Source of the DNA: Eubacteriaceae bacterium
GTDB lineage: Bacteria; Bacillota; Clostridia; Eubacteriales; Eubacteriaceae
Direction of reading: 5' to 3'
Assembly (NCBI GenBank): GCA_012522805.1
Contig: JAAYJS010000016.1
Span: 1-64,000, forward strand
DNA: 64,000 bases
The stretch's first letter is position 1. Each line of letters begins with the position of its first letter. Of the stretch, positions 17,670 to 25,105 are shown in pieces. The notes below the pieces were generated by a model. It did no database searches and had not been told where the DNA came from. It saw only the letters and a list, made by a program, of their open reading frames with translations. The position numbers and the translations under genes are program-made.

Positions 17670-18839
17670 ATGAAACAACTCATTACCCATGTCCGTTTAG
17701 TGGATGCATCCACCGATAGCCCCGGCGCTTTATTGATAGAAAATGGACGTATCGCTAAAATTTATTACAACGAAACCAATCCTCACCTAGAAGGTGTTGC
17801 CATCATTGACGGCGGCGGCCATGTATTGATGCCCGGCTTTATCGACACCCACTGCCATTTGCGCGATCCCGGACTCACTTATAAAGAGGATATGGAAAGC
17901 GGCATGAAGGCTGCTTTAAAAGGCGGCTTTACCACCCTTGTAGCCATGGCCAACACCGCACCTGTCGTGGACAATGCCGACAAACTCAAGGCCAATCTCG
18001 ATAAAGCAAAGGCTTTGGATTTATGTACTTTGGTGCAAAACTCCGCACTAACTGAAAACTTCTCTAAGGACCGATTGGTTGATTTTGAAAGTACCCGAAA
18101 GTACACGCAGGCCTATTCCAACGACGGCCTCAATATCGACGATACCGACACCATGGCCAAGGGGCTTGCAGCATCGACAACCTACGACTTTATATTGGCC
18201 ACCCATTGCGAACCGGAGACAGCCACCGTCCAGCGGGACATCGAACTGTTAAAAGAAAAGGGCGGTCATTTACACGTCTGCCATATCTCCAAAAAAGCGA
18301 CCTTGGATGCCATCGTCAAAGCAAAAAAAGAAGGCTTGGACATCACTTGCGAAGTGACCCCGCACCACCTTTACGCATCGGGGGTCGACTACAAAGTCCA
18401 CCCACCCTTTAGAAGCGAAGAGGACCGTTTGGCCCTGATCCAAGGCTGTGCCGACGGAACCATCGATTGCTGCGGCACCGACCACGCACCCCACAGCCAT
18501 GAAGACAAGGCAAAGGGATCGCCGGGGATCAACAACTTCGAAACCGCCTTTGCCATGTACCACAAAGTATTTTCTGACCACAGCATTCCCTTAACCCGTC
18601 TATCGGAGATGATGAGCGCCACACCGGCCAAACGCTACGGCCTGCAAGGCGGCCTACTTGCGGAAGGCAGCGTCGCCGACTTGGTTTTAGTCGATCCACA
18701 GGCTGAGTTTATTGTAGAACCCAACACATTCGTTTCAAAAAGCAACAACACCCCCTTTGCCGGCGAACACTTACAAGGGCGTGTATTATGGACCATGAAG
18801 GGAGGCGCCATTCGCTATGATTATGGACAAACTTTATAG
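17670..18839 (+). CDS. pyrC: dihydroorotase
   Basis: This class I dihydroorotase of 389 residues catalyses ring closure of carbamoyl aspartate. The metal motif is DTHCHLRDPG (HxH), with later histidines in ATHCEPE and HVCHISKK and the catalytic Asp in GTDHAPH. The ATG at 17670 follows AGGAG. It ends with TAG and overlaps pyrF by 23 bases. Confidence 0.95.
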   Translation: MKQLITHVRLVDASTDSPGALLIENGRIAKIYYNETNPHLEGVAIIDGGGHVLMPGFIDTHCHLRDPGLTYKEDMESGMKAALKGGFTTLVAMANTAPVVDNADKLKANLDKAKALDLCTLVQNSALTENFSKDRLVDFESTRKYTQAYSNDGLNIDDTDTMAKGLAASTTYDFILATHCEPETATVQRDIELLKEKGGHLHVCHISKKATLDAIVKAKKEGLDITCEVTPHHLYASGVDYKVHPPFRSEEDRLALIQGCADGTIDCCGTDHAPHSHEDKAKGSPGINNFETAFAMYHKVFSDHSIPLTRLSEMMSATPAKRYGLQGGLLAEGSVADLVLVDPQAEFIVEPNTFVSKSNNTPFAGEHLQGRVLWTMKGGAIRYDYGQTL

Positions 18840-19671
18840 AGAAGCACTGAAAAGCCCGGTCTGTTTGGGCTTGGATACCAAGGAAAACTTTTTGCCCGCA
18901 ACCTTAAAAGCAAAGGACTGGTCCCTCGGCGAAAAGTACACCGCCTTTAATAAAGCCATTATCGATGCCACCGAGGACATCGTCGCCTGCTACAAACTGC
19001 AAATTGCCTGTTACGAAGCCTTAGGCTTAGACGGGTTAACCAGTTACAGAGATACCTTGGCTTATTTAAAACAAAAAGGTAAGATTGCCATCGGCGATGC
19101 AAAGCGGGGCGATATCAGCTCCACTGCCGAGCTCTACGCTCAAGGGCACTTTACCGGAGATTTCGAGGTGGATTTGCTCACCGTCAACGCCTATATGGGT
19201 GAAGATGCCGTCAGCCCCTACTACCCCTATTTAACCGAAAAGAACAAAGGGTTGTTTGTGTTGCTGCACACCTCTAACCAAAGCGCCCGGGATTTCCAAG
19301 AACAGGAAATGAAAAATGGCGAAAAGCTCTACGAAATGGTGGCCGATGCCATCGACCGATGGGGTGCAGCCACCCGGGGTGAAGAAGGGTTTTCCGCCAT
19401 CGGCGCAGTGGTGGGCCTAACCTATCCCGAAGCCTTTCTCGAACTCTTGCAACGTCTGCCCCACACCTTCTTTTTGGTACCGGGTTACGGCGCCCAAGGG
19501 GGTACGGGCAAGGACATTGCCGCCATTTTTAAACAATCCCGCTGTGCAGTGGTCAACAGCTCCAGAGGGTTGATCGGCGCCCATTGTCAGATATGCGAAG
19601 ACGATGGTTTCGTGCACATCGTTCGCGAGAAAACTCTGGCAATGAGGGAGGATATTTTCCAATGGCTATAA
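18817..19671 (+). CDS. pyrF: orotidine-5'-phosphate decarboxylase (type 2)
   Basis: This 284-residue enzyme forms UMP from OMP. The catalytic Asp/Lys array is seen in GDAKRGDISSTAELYA. Its length and the PGYGAQGGTGKD phosphate loop place it in the longer type 2 (mycobacterial-like) group rather than the short E. coli type. It begins inside pyrC and ends overlapping the pyrK start by ten bases. ATG 18817 or 18823 could be used. Confidence 0.93.
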   Translation: MIMDKLYREALKSPVCLGLDTKENFLPATLKAKDWSLGEKYTAFNKAIIDATEDIVACYKLQIACYEALGLDGLTSYRDTLAYLKQKGKIAIGDAKRGDISSTAELYAQGHFTGDFEVDLLTVNAYMGEDAVSPYYPYLTEKNKGLFVLLHTSNQSARDFQEQEMKNGEKLYEMVADAIDRWGAATRGEEGFSAIGAVVGLTYPEAFLELLQRLPHTFFLVPGYGAQGGTGKDIAAIFKQSRCAVVNSSRGLIGAHCQICEDDGFVHIVREKTLAMREDIFQWL

Positions 19672-20363
19672 TTTTATCCAACGAATACGTCGCCACCGAC
19701 ATTTACCATATGAAGGTTGCCTACACCGGCAATGTTGCACCCGGACAATTTTTCATGGTGCGCACTTGGCTCAAGGAACCGCTTTTAAGCCGTCCCCTTT
19801 CCGTCTTCAATTATAACGAAGATGTCATCGAATTTTTATACCAGAAGGTCGGTGAGGGTACCCGTTTGTTAAAAAATGCCAAAGCGGGAGAACGGATCGA
19901 ACTGCAAGGTCCCTACGGCCAAGGGTTTCCCATAACCCGCTCAAACTATGTGGCTGTGGGCGGCGGTATCGGTATTGCACCGCTTTACTTCGCCTGCAAA
20001 CGCATCAAAGACAAATACCCCCGAAAGCATCTGACCGTATACTTAGGGTTTTCCGATCAACCCTACATGGTCGAAGCCTTTGAAAAAATTGCCGACGACG
20101 TACACGTCGATGTCGGCGGTCGCATTACCGACCTCGTTCAAGTCAGCAAAGATGACGTCGTCATCACCTGTGGCCCGGAGATCATGATGGCGGCCCTGTG
20201 CCGTCAAATCCCTGAAGAAAACACCGTCTACGTCTCTTTGGAAGAGCATATGGCCTGCGGCGTTGGGGCTTGCTTGGGCTGCAGTCGCGAAGGCGCCCAG
20301 GGTAAAAATGTGCGCATTTGCAAGGACGGCCCCGTATTTAACAGAGAGGTGATTTACCGATGA
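19662..20363 (+). CDS. pyrK: dihydroorotate dehydrogenase B electron-transfer subunit
   Basis: This 233-residue flavoprotein has an FAD domain (RPLSVFN), an NAD-binding region (GGGIGIAPLYFACKR) and a C-terminal [2Fe-2S] site made of C-x4-C-x2-C plus one more cysteine (ACGVGACLGC, RICKDG). It links PyrD to NAD+. The ATG at 19662 is preceded by GAGGGAGGAT inside the end of pyrF. It overlaps pyrD by four bases. Confidence 0.94.
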   Translation: MAIILSNEYVATDIYHMKVAYTGNVAPGQFFMVRTWLKEPLLSRPLSVFNYNEDVIEFLYQKVGEGTRLLKNAKAGERIELQGPYGQGFPITRSNYVAVGGGIGIAPLYFACKRIKDKYPRKHLTVYLGFSDQPYMVEAFEKIADDVHVDVGGRITDLVQVSKDDVVITCGPEIMMAALCRQIPEENTVYVSLEEHMACGVGACLGCSREGAQGKNVRICKDGPVFNREVIYR

Positions 20364-21268
20364 GCAATCCTTTAGCCACGACCTTTGCCGGTATTCCTTT
20401 TAAAAATCCGGTAACTACTGCCTCCGGAACCTTCGGTTTCGGAGACGAATACGCCAACTTTTACGACTTAACCGAATTGGGCGGTCTCTGCACCAAGGGG
20501 CTTACCTTGGAACCGCGATTAGGCAACAAAGGCCAACGCCTGTACGAAACTCCCAGCGGCCTGATCAACTCCATCGGGTTGGAAAACCCGGGCATTGATC
20601 ATTTTGTTGAGCGCATTTGGCCTCATTTAAAAACCCTACCCTCGGTCACCATTGCCAATGTCAGCGGTAGCGATGAGAACTCCTACTTAGAAGCCCTGAG
20701 GCGTTTAAATGCCATCGATGTACCGCTGATCGAACTGAACATCTCCTGCCCCAATGTGAAAGCCGGCGGCATGGCTTACGGCACCTCGCCGGACAGCGCC
20801 GCAAATTTAACGGCGAAAGCTGTGGCCGTCTCGCGTCATCCCATTATGGTCAAGTTGACACCCAACGTCTCCGACATTGTGTCCATAGCAAAAGCTTGCG
20901 AAGAAGCCGGCGCGGTGGGTTTGAGTCTGATCAATACCATTCAGGCCATGGCTGTGGATGTACATCAAAAGAAAATTGTCTTCGACAATATTTATGCCGG
21001 CCTTTCCGGCCCGGCGGTCTTTCCCATTGCCCTGCGCATGGTGCATCAAGTATGCAAAGCTGTCGACATTCCCGTTATGGGGGTCGGCGGTATCGCCACA
21101 TGGGAGGATGCCTTGGCCATGATGATGGTCGGTGCTACCTGCATACAAGTCGGCGTGATGAACTTTATCGACCCCTACAGACCGATCAAAATCATTGAAG
21201 GTTTAAAAAACTACTGTGAAGAGGAAGGTTTAAAGAGCATTGAGGAGATTAGAGGAATTCTTTTATAA
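20360..21268 (+). CDS. pyrD: dihydroorotate dehydrogenase B catalytic subunit
   Basis: This 302-residue FMN TIM barrel of class 1B has the catalytic cysteine in NISCPNVK, with KLTPNVSD and GVGGIATWEDALAMMMVGA around the flavin phosphate. With PyrK it oxidises dihydroorotate using NAD+. It is the last gene of the operon. The operon lacks pyrE and carAB, so those must lie elsewhere if the pathway is complete. Confidence 0.95.
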   Translation: MSNPLATTFAGIPFKNPVTTASGTFGFGDEYANFYDLTELGGLCTKGLTLEPRLGNKGQRLYETPSGLINSIGLENPGIDHFVERIWPHLKTLPSVTIANVSGSDENSYLEALRRLNAIDVPLIELNISCPNVKAGGMAYGTSPDSAANLTAKAVAVSRHPIMVKLTPNVSDIVSIAKACEEAGAVGLSLINTIQAMAVDVHQKKIVFDNIYAGLSGPAVFPIALRMVHQVCKAVDIPVMGVGGIATWEDALAMMMVGATCIQVGVMNFIDPYRPIKIIEGLKNYCEEEGLKSIEEIRGILL

Positions 21269-21302
21269 AATATCTCTGCGATATGCTCATCTTTAAAATC
21301 AT

Positions 21303-21333
21303 AAAAGGACGGGAGAAATCCCGTCCTTTTGTT
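21303..21333 (+). terminator. terminator of the pyrimidine operon
   Basis: AAAAGGACGGGA / TCCCGTCCTTTT hairpin with loop GAAA. It lies 34 bases after pyrD and also faces the converging dctQ gene. Confidence 0.9.
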
Positions 21334-21360
21334 GATTCTAATCATTATCTATGCGTTTGC

Positions 21361-21885
21361 TCACTTTCTTAACTTTTCAAGAGAACCTTCTTCTTCGTTT
21401 TCTTGGATCTGTCCTGTTAAGATACCGACCAAGTTTCTAATTTCATAGATCGATACCAAGGCGAAACCCAAGGGTACGGCACAATAGGTAAACTGATAGG
21501 GTAAATTCATAGATGGTGTCACGCGGCTTCCGGCGCTGAGTACCAATTTAATCCCCAGTAGGAAGACCGTTACCACGGAAATGACAATGACGTATTGGAC
21601 GATGACGGTTACGACTTCCCTCGTTTTCTCGGGAAGCTTGCTTTTGAAAATGGTAATGGCAACATGGTCTTTATTTGCCGAGAGGGTACTCATCGACAAC
21701 ATACCGAACCACACCAAAGACGTTCTTAAAAATTCGTCCGACCAGGTTAAAGAATTGTTCAGCACATAGCGAAAGAAAATATGAATGCAGGTGATCAGTA
21801 ACATAATCGTACCCATGGCGACAATGACACCCATCGAAACCTGTCTCAATTTTTCCGCAAATGCGTTAAGTTTTTGATATAACAT
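21361..21885 (-). CDS. TRAP transporter small permease (DctQ)
   Basis: This 174-residue protein has four membrane spans typical of DctQ. The conserved segment RYVLNNSLTWSDEFLRTSLVWFGMLS lies in the first half and identifies the family. DctQ normally works with a large permease DctM and a binding protein DctP. Here the upstream dctP is only a fragment and no dctM follows; the pyr operon terminator comes next. The gene itself looks intact but probably has no partner at this locus. Confidence 0.85.
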   Translation of the reverse strand: MLYQKLNAFAEKLRQVSMGVIVAMGTIMLLITCIHIFFRYVLNNSLTWSDEFLRTSLVWFGMLSMSTLSANKDHVAITIFKSKLPEKTREVVTVIVQYVIVISVVTVFLLGIKLVLSAGSRVTPSMNLPYQFTYCAVPLGFALVSIYEIRNLVGILTGQIQENEEEGSLEKLRK

Positions 21886-21917
21886 CGCTAACCTCTTTTC
21901 TCAATGCCCCGTCGGCA

Positions 21918-22078
21918 CTAATTGTCCAAGCCTGCCGAAACATCTTTTTGAACCCTTTCGATTCCACCTAAAAACAGATCGATCGGTTCTTTTCCAATTT
22001 CGCCTTCGATGATTTCACGAACTTGCGGCTGAGTAGCTTTTCTCATTTTTTCTTTGTTTTCTAAGGAGACTTCGTTCA
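21918..22078 (-). pseudogene. 3' remnant of a TRAP solute-binding protein gene (dctP)
   Basis: About 50 codons on the minus strand match the C-terminal end of DctP-type binding proteins (ENKEKMRKATQPQVREI and following helix), ending in TAG. Upstream (rightward) the reading frame merges into the reverse strand of an enolase-like fragment. The N-terminal ~280 residues expected for the family are missing. Its position directly before dctQ is the normal TRAP order, so this is a truncated native gene. The exact right boundary is uncertain by about ten bases. Confidence 0.7.
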
Positions 22079-22449
22079 CTTTAAAAGATACTTTAATTAT
22101 TGCCGATGATTTAACTGTGACCAACCCTGAAAAATTACGTCAGGCCAAAGAGTTAAATGCCATTGACGGCTTTATCTTAAAACCGAACCAAATCGGCACC
22201 ATTACCGAAGCCATGGATGCCTACAACTTTGCCAAAGAGCAAAATTGGGTGGCCATTCCTTCCGGACGTTCCGGAGGTGTGATCGACGACGTGGTCATGG
22301 ACTTTTCCGTCGGATTGGGTGTGCCTTTCCAGAAAAACGGCTGCCCCAGATCGGGAGAACGCATTGAAAAATTGAATTTCTTAATGCGCGCTGCAGATTT
22401 ACATCCGGGCTGTACCATGACGGATATCACTCCGTGGATCAAAAAATAA
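22079..22449 (+). pseudogene. 3' remnant of an enolase-like gene
   Basis: About 120 codons encode the C-terminal part of an enolase-family barrel: IADDLTVTNPEKL, ILKPNQIGTITEAM with the catalytic Lys, then SGRSGGVIDD and RSGERIEKLNFLM. Canonical enolase has SHRSGE at the second motif; here SGRSGG, so the family member is divergent. The first ~290 residues are absent, and the frame starts abruptly where the opposite-strand dctP fragment ends. It is not expected to make a functional enzyme. Confidence 0.75.
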
Positions 22450-22536
22450 AAAAGTATGTACTGCTTTTTAAGAAAACTTGCTAATCACATCGCACTTCGA
22501 TAAAATAGAATCAAACAACCATTAAAGATAAGAAAG

Positions 22537-23124
22537 ATGATTAAAGTTTATTTATTAAAGACACAAGACGGCCAAAACATTGAAAAAATGGCGGATACCA
22601 TGCTTAAAAAATTGGTTCAGAAGTATTCGCAGGCAGATACGCCCATTCTTAGAGCAAATCCTTACGGCAAACCCTTTGTGGAAAACGATCCGGATTTTCA
22701 CTTTAATATGAGCCTAGCGCCACCATGGGTTGGCATTGCCATCTCCAATCGCTCCATTGGCTACACTCTGATGCATCAAAAAAAGGATGAAGATGTTTTG
22801 GCAACGGCAAAAGATCTCTTGACTAAAGATGAATACAAAAATCTTTGCCAAATTTCACCGACATCTCAGAACGAGTATTTTTGTTCATTATGTGCTGAAA
22901 AGGAAAGTTATTTAAAATACACCGGTTTGGGGCGGGTATTACCCTTAAACAATATCCATATCGCCAACAACAGCGGCGAGCACGTTCTTCTGCAAGATGG
23001 CAATCCTTTAAAGGATATCCAGCTCCATTCTTGGACATGGCGTGAGGATCTCGTCATGGCGGTTTGTGCGGAAGAGTTGTCCAAACCGGAAGTGATCGAA
23101 GTAAAAACTTTAGATGAGATTTAA
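22537..23124 (+). CDS. degenerate 4'-phosphopantetheinyl transferase-like protein
   Basis: This 195-residue protein follows the Sfp/AcpT layout: an early GKPFV segment, FNMS at the place of FNISHS, and KESYLKYTGLG at the place of the KEAYxKxxGxGL motif. The strand that normally carries the Mg2+ ligands (G-I/V-D-x-E) reads GYTLM, so both acidic ligands are missing. It may be an inactive or repurposed relative. It is monocistronic with a strong terminator. A short copy of its 3' end occurs again near 30150. Confidence 0.68.
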   Translation: MIKVYLLKTQDGQNIEKMADTMLKKLVQKYSQADTPILRANPYGKPFVENDPDFHFNMSLAPPWVGIAISNRSIGYTLMHQKKDEDVLATAKDLLTKDEYKNLCQISPTSQNEYFCSLCAEKESYLKYTGLGRVLPLNNIHIANNSGEHVLLQDGNPLKDIQLHSWTWREDLVMAVCAEELSKPEVIEVKTLDEI

Positions 23125-23130
23125 GCAAAC

Positions 23131-23177
23131 AAAATAGGTTGGAAAGTAAGTACTTACTTTCCAACCTATTTTTACTT
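23131..23177 (+). terminator. terminator of the phosphopantetheinyl-like gene
   Basis: 20-base arms (23131-23150 / 23153-23172) with a two-base loop. It also faces the convergent small gene at 23202-23339. Confidence 0.88.
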
Positions 23178-23201
23178 TAATCAACATCCAACCTTGAAGA
23201 T

Positions 23202-23339
23202 TTACAGATGTGCAGAGACCATTTTGAAAACTTCCATCTCAATTTTTTCAAAAATATCTAACAAATAAACCTGATCATCTTCGGTGAGATCGTACGCTTC
23301 GATCAATTCTTCTCTGGTTCGAACTATTTTCTTCTTCAT
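23202..23339 (-). CDS. 45-residue acidic small protein after methyltransferase gene
   Basis: This is a short gene with an excellent ribosome site (AAAGGAGATATCAAC before ATG). The product of 45 residues begins MKKKIVRTREELIEAYD, continues with an acidic LTEDDQ stretch, and ends in two short amphipathic helices. It starts 17 bases after the stop of the UroD-fold methyltransferase gene on the same strand, so it is co-transcribed. I do not recognise the family. A small partner or regulator of the methyltransferase is inference. Confidence 0.65.
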   Translation of the reverse strand: MKKKIVRTREELIEAYDLTEDDQVYLLDIFEKIEMEVFKMVSAHL

Positions 23340-23356
23340 GTTGATATCTCCTTTAA

Positions 23357-24505
23357 TTAGTACTTCCCATACTCTTGTACAGTTTCGATAAATACTTTTA
23401 GATTTTCTAAGTTTAAATCATTGTCGCGAATGAAACGTTTATTCGGATTGAGTATTAAGTTTCCTTCAGGTCCTAGAATATCAATGATACGTTTCGCCTC
23501 ATCTACAACTTCTTCTTTAGTACCATATCGAATGACATCAAATGGATAAACCCCTGCGATTACATTTCTTGAAGGTACTTTCTCTTTAAGTAACTCAGCT
23601 GTGGGGGCTTCAAATTTTGCTACGTGCATTCCAGGCATATCTTCCAATAAATCTAAGTGTGGACTCCAATCATGTTCATAGAAAACATAAGGCGTAAACC
23701 CTTTTTCTTGAATTGCCATGACAAATTTTTTATAAGTCGGCCAATAGAATTTGATAACATCTTTCGTTCTCATATAGGGTGCCATATGCAAGGGCATAAA
23801 TACTTCTTCCAATTTTTCTGGATTGGGATCCGGCAGTGCATTGATTTTATCAATTTCATAAGCTAGAGCACCTTCGCATGCATCCAGAACCCATTGCGGC
23901 TTTCTTCTCATATCGATAAGCATCGTGGAAAAGCTACGGATATAATCTGCAATATAGTCAAAGGGTGCAAACCCACGACAGACAATTTGCGTTATATCGG
24001 CTCTATCGTGCTTATCCATCAGCTTTTGATTCATACCGTCGTGTAGTTCTCGTACTACCTTCTTTGCTGCAATCATTCGGACATATCCCAATTCCGGCTC
24101 TGTATCGAAAACTTTGTTGACTCTTGGAATTACCTTGTCAACGATAAAAGCCAGTGGATCTTCATTAAATTCAGGGTACTCTTCCATTTCCATTGGGGCA
24201 ATGTCCGGATGTTGAAAAAAACCGTCCGCACCGGGAACCATAAATGAATTTTTAACATAACGATGCACAGCTGCATTCGTCGACGCTGGAGATACAGGTA
24301 TTTGGTCACTGTCCAACTCTTCTGCTATACGATCCGCTGCTTCATAACAATGCTCTATGCTGTATTGTTCTCTAAGTAATGAATAACCATAGTGTTCTAA
24401 CGCTGATTCAATATTCATCGTAATAGTTGTGGGTATTCTTGTCGGTCTTTTCCCCGTATAAAGATCCTTAAATATTTGGTTTCTTTCTTTTTGTTTTGAA
24501 CTCAT
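23357..24505 (-). CDS. UroD-fold methyltransferase, corrinoid-linked type
   Basis: This 382-residue protein belongs to the uroporphyrinogen decarboxylase/MtaA/CmuA superfamily of TIM barrels. The conserved core is FDYIADYIRSFSTML, MPLHMAPYMRTKD (about residues 237-249) and EHDW (277-280). The HxC zinc motif of MtaA/MtbA is absent; Glu277 and Glu299 stand where ligands would be expected and are conserved in the two paralogues at 60-63 kb. It is not a true UroD, since there is no haem pathway here and the fingerprints differ. The ATG at 24505 follows GAAGGAGAGG; an upstream in-frame start is rejected because it overlaps the promoter. It is divergent from an anion transporter gene with a shared dyad motif. 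Confidence 0.8.
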   Translation of the reverse strand: MSSKQKERNQIFKDLYTGKRPTRIPTTITMNIESALEHYGYSLLREQYSIEHCYEAADRIAEELDSDQIPVSPASTNAAVHRYVKNSFMVPGADGFFQHPDIAPMEMEEYPEFNEDPLAFIVDKVIPRVNKVFDTEPELGYVRMIAAKKVVRELHDGMNQKLMDKHDRADITQIVCRGFAPFDYIADYIRSFSTMLIDMRRKPQWVLDACEGALAYEIDKINALPDPNPEKLEEVFMPLHMAPYMRTKDVIKFYWPTYKKFVMAIQEKGFTPYVFYEHDWSPHLDLLEDMPGMHVAKFEAPTAELLKEKVPSRNVIAGVYPFDVIRYGTKEEVVDEAKRIIDILGPEGNLILNPNKRFIRDNDLNLENLKVFIETVQEYGKY

Positions 24506-24551
24506 TGTCTCTGAACCTCTCCTTCTCGGCATTGATGCCTGTTTTGATGCT

Positions 24552-24580
24552 ATTATACCTAGCCAATGTTGAGATCTCAA
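24552..24580 (-). promoter_or_regulatory. promoter of the methyltransferase gene
   Basis: Minus-strand TTGAGA (24575-24580), 17-base spacer, TATAAT (24552-24557). The predicted start near 24545 leaves a ~40-base leader before the ATG at 24505. Confidence 0.72.
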
Positions 24581-24595
24581 TGCAAGGTCAACCAT

Positions 24596-24616
24596 TGTCC
24601 ATTACAAAAATGGACA
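24596..24616. promoter_or_regulatory. dyad operator, copy 1 (TGTCCATT-N5-AATGGACA)
   Basis: Perfect 8-base arms around a 5-base centre. The centre (24606) is about 61 bases upstream of the predicted methyltransferase transcription start, a classical activator position. The same dyad recurs at 24934-24954. Confidence 0.7.
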
Positions 24617-24924
24617 GTTTTTTGAACGCCCTATTTAATATGAATTTTAAATAGTTTTGTAAACACATATTTTTTATGAAGCCTGAAGGCTGCGTATACT
24701 TTAGAGTTTCTTATGCTTTTCGTAATTTATTTGTATCCAATATTTTAGTAAATTCGTCTTTTATGCTTATTATAAAAAGAAAATACTCTTTTTTCTTTTT
24801 ATTAGTATGTATAATCATCAGTGTGACTATCTATCGTCATCCAACACGAGTTCGATAAATCGCCACAACTCGTAGTTTTTTTTGTGGATTGAGTTCTTTT
24901 CTTATATTCTTCTTAAGAATTTGT
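24617..24924. other. AT-rich spacer between divergent promoters
   Basis: Central part of the divergent region between methyltransferase and transporter genes. It contains a plus-strand frame of about 60 codons (24676-24858) with no ribosome site, which I do not regard as a gene. Confidence 0.4.
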
Positions 24925-24933
24925 CCAAAGAAG

Positions 24934-24954
24934 TGTCCATTTTTAAAATGGACA
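24934..24954. promoter_or_regulatory. dyad operator, copy 2 (TGTCCATT-N5-AATGGACA)
   Basis: Same 8-base arms and 5-base spacing as copy 1, embedded in a longer palindrome (24925-24963, outer arms CCAAAGAAG / CTTCTTTGG). The centre (24944) lies about 61 bases upstream of the predicted transporter transcription start. Confidence 0.72.
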
Positions 24955-24969
24955 CTTCTTTGGATCGTA

Positions 24970-24998
24970 TTGCTTTGTATTTCGTAAGTATTTATAAT
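24970..24998 (+). promoter_or_regulatory. promoter of the first DASS transporter gene
   Basis: TTGCTT (24970-24975), 17-base spacer, TATAAT (24993-24998). The weak -35 together with an upstream dyad suggests activator dependence. The leader to the ATG is about 100 bases. Confidence 0.65.
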
Positions 24999-25105
24999 TA
25001 ACCAAATATTGTAAACTTGTGATGCTGAATTGCTTGATAGTAATTTACAATTATAAGTGCAGTAAGTTCGAAAATTGTCAAAAATAATTTCTGCGAGGTT
25101 AAGAA

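Noticed and set aside
23357-24505. Annotation as true uroporphyrinogen decarboxylase (hemE)
   Set aside because: No haem genes nearby, and sequence blocks match the corrinoid methyltransferase side of the superfamily.
24676-24858. 60-codon plus-strand frame between divergent promoters
   Set aside because: No ribosome site, low-complexity hydrophobic sequence, and it lies in a regulatory spacer.
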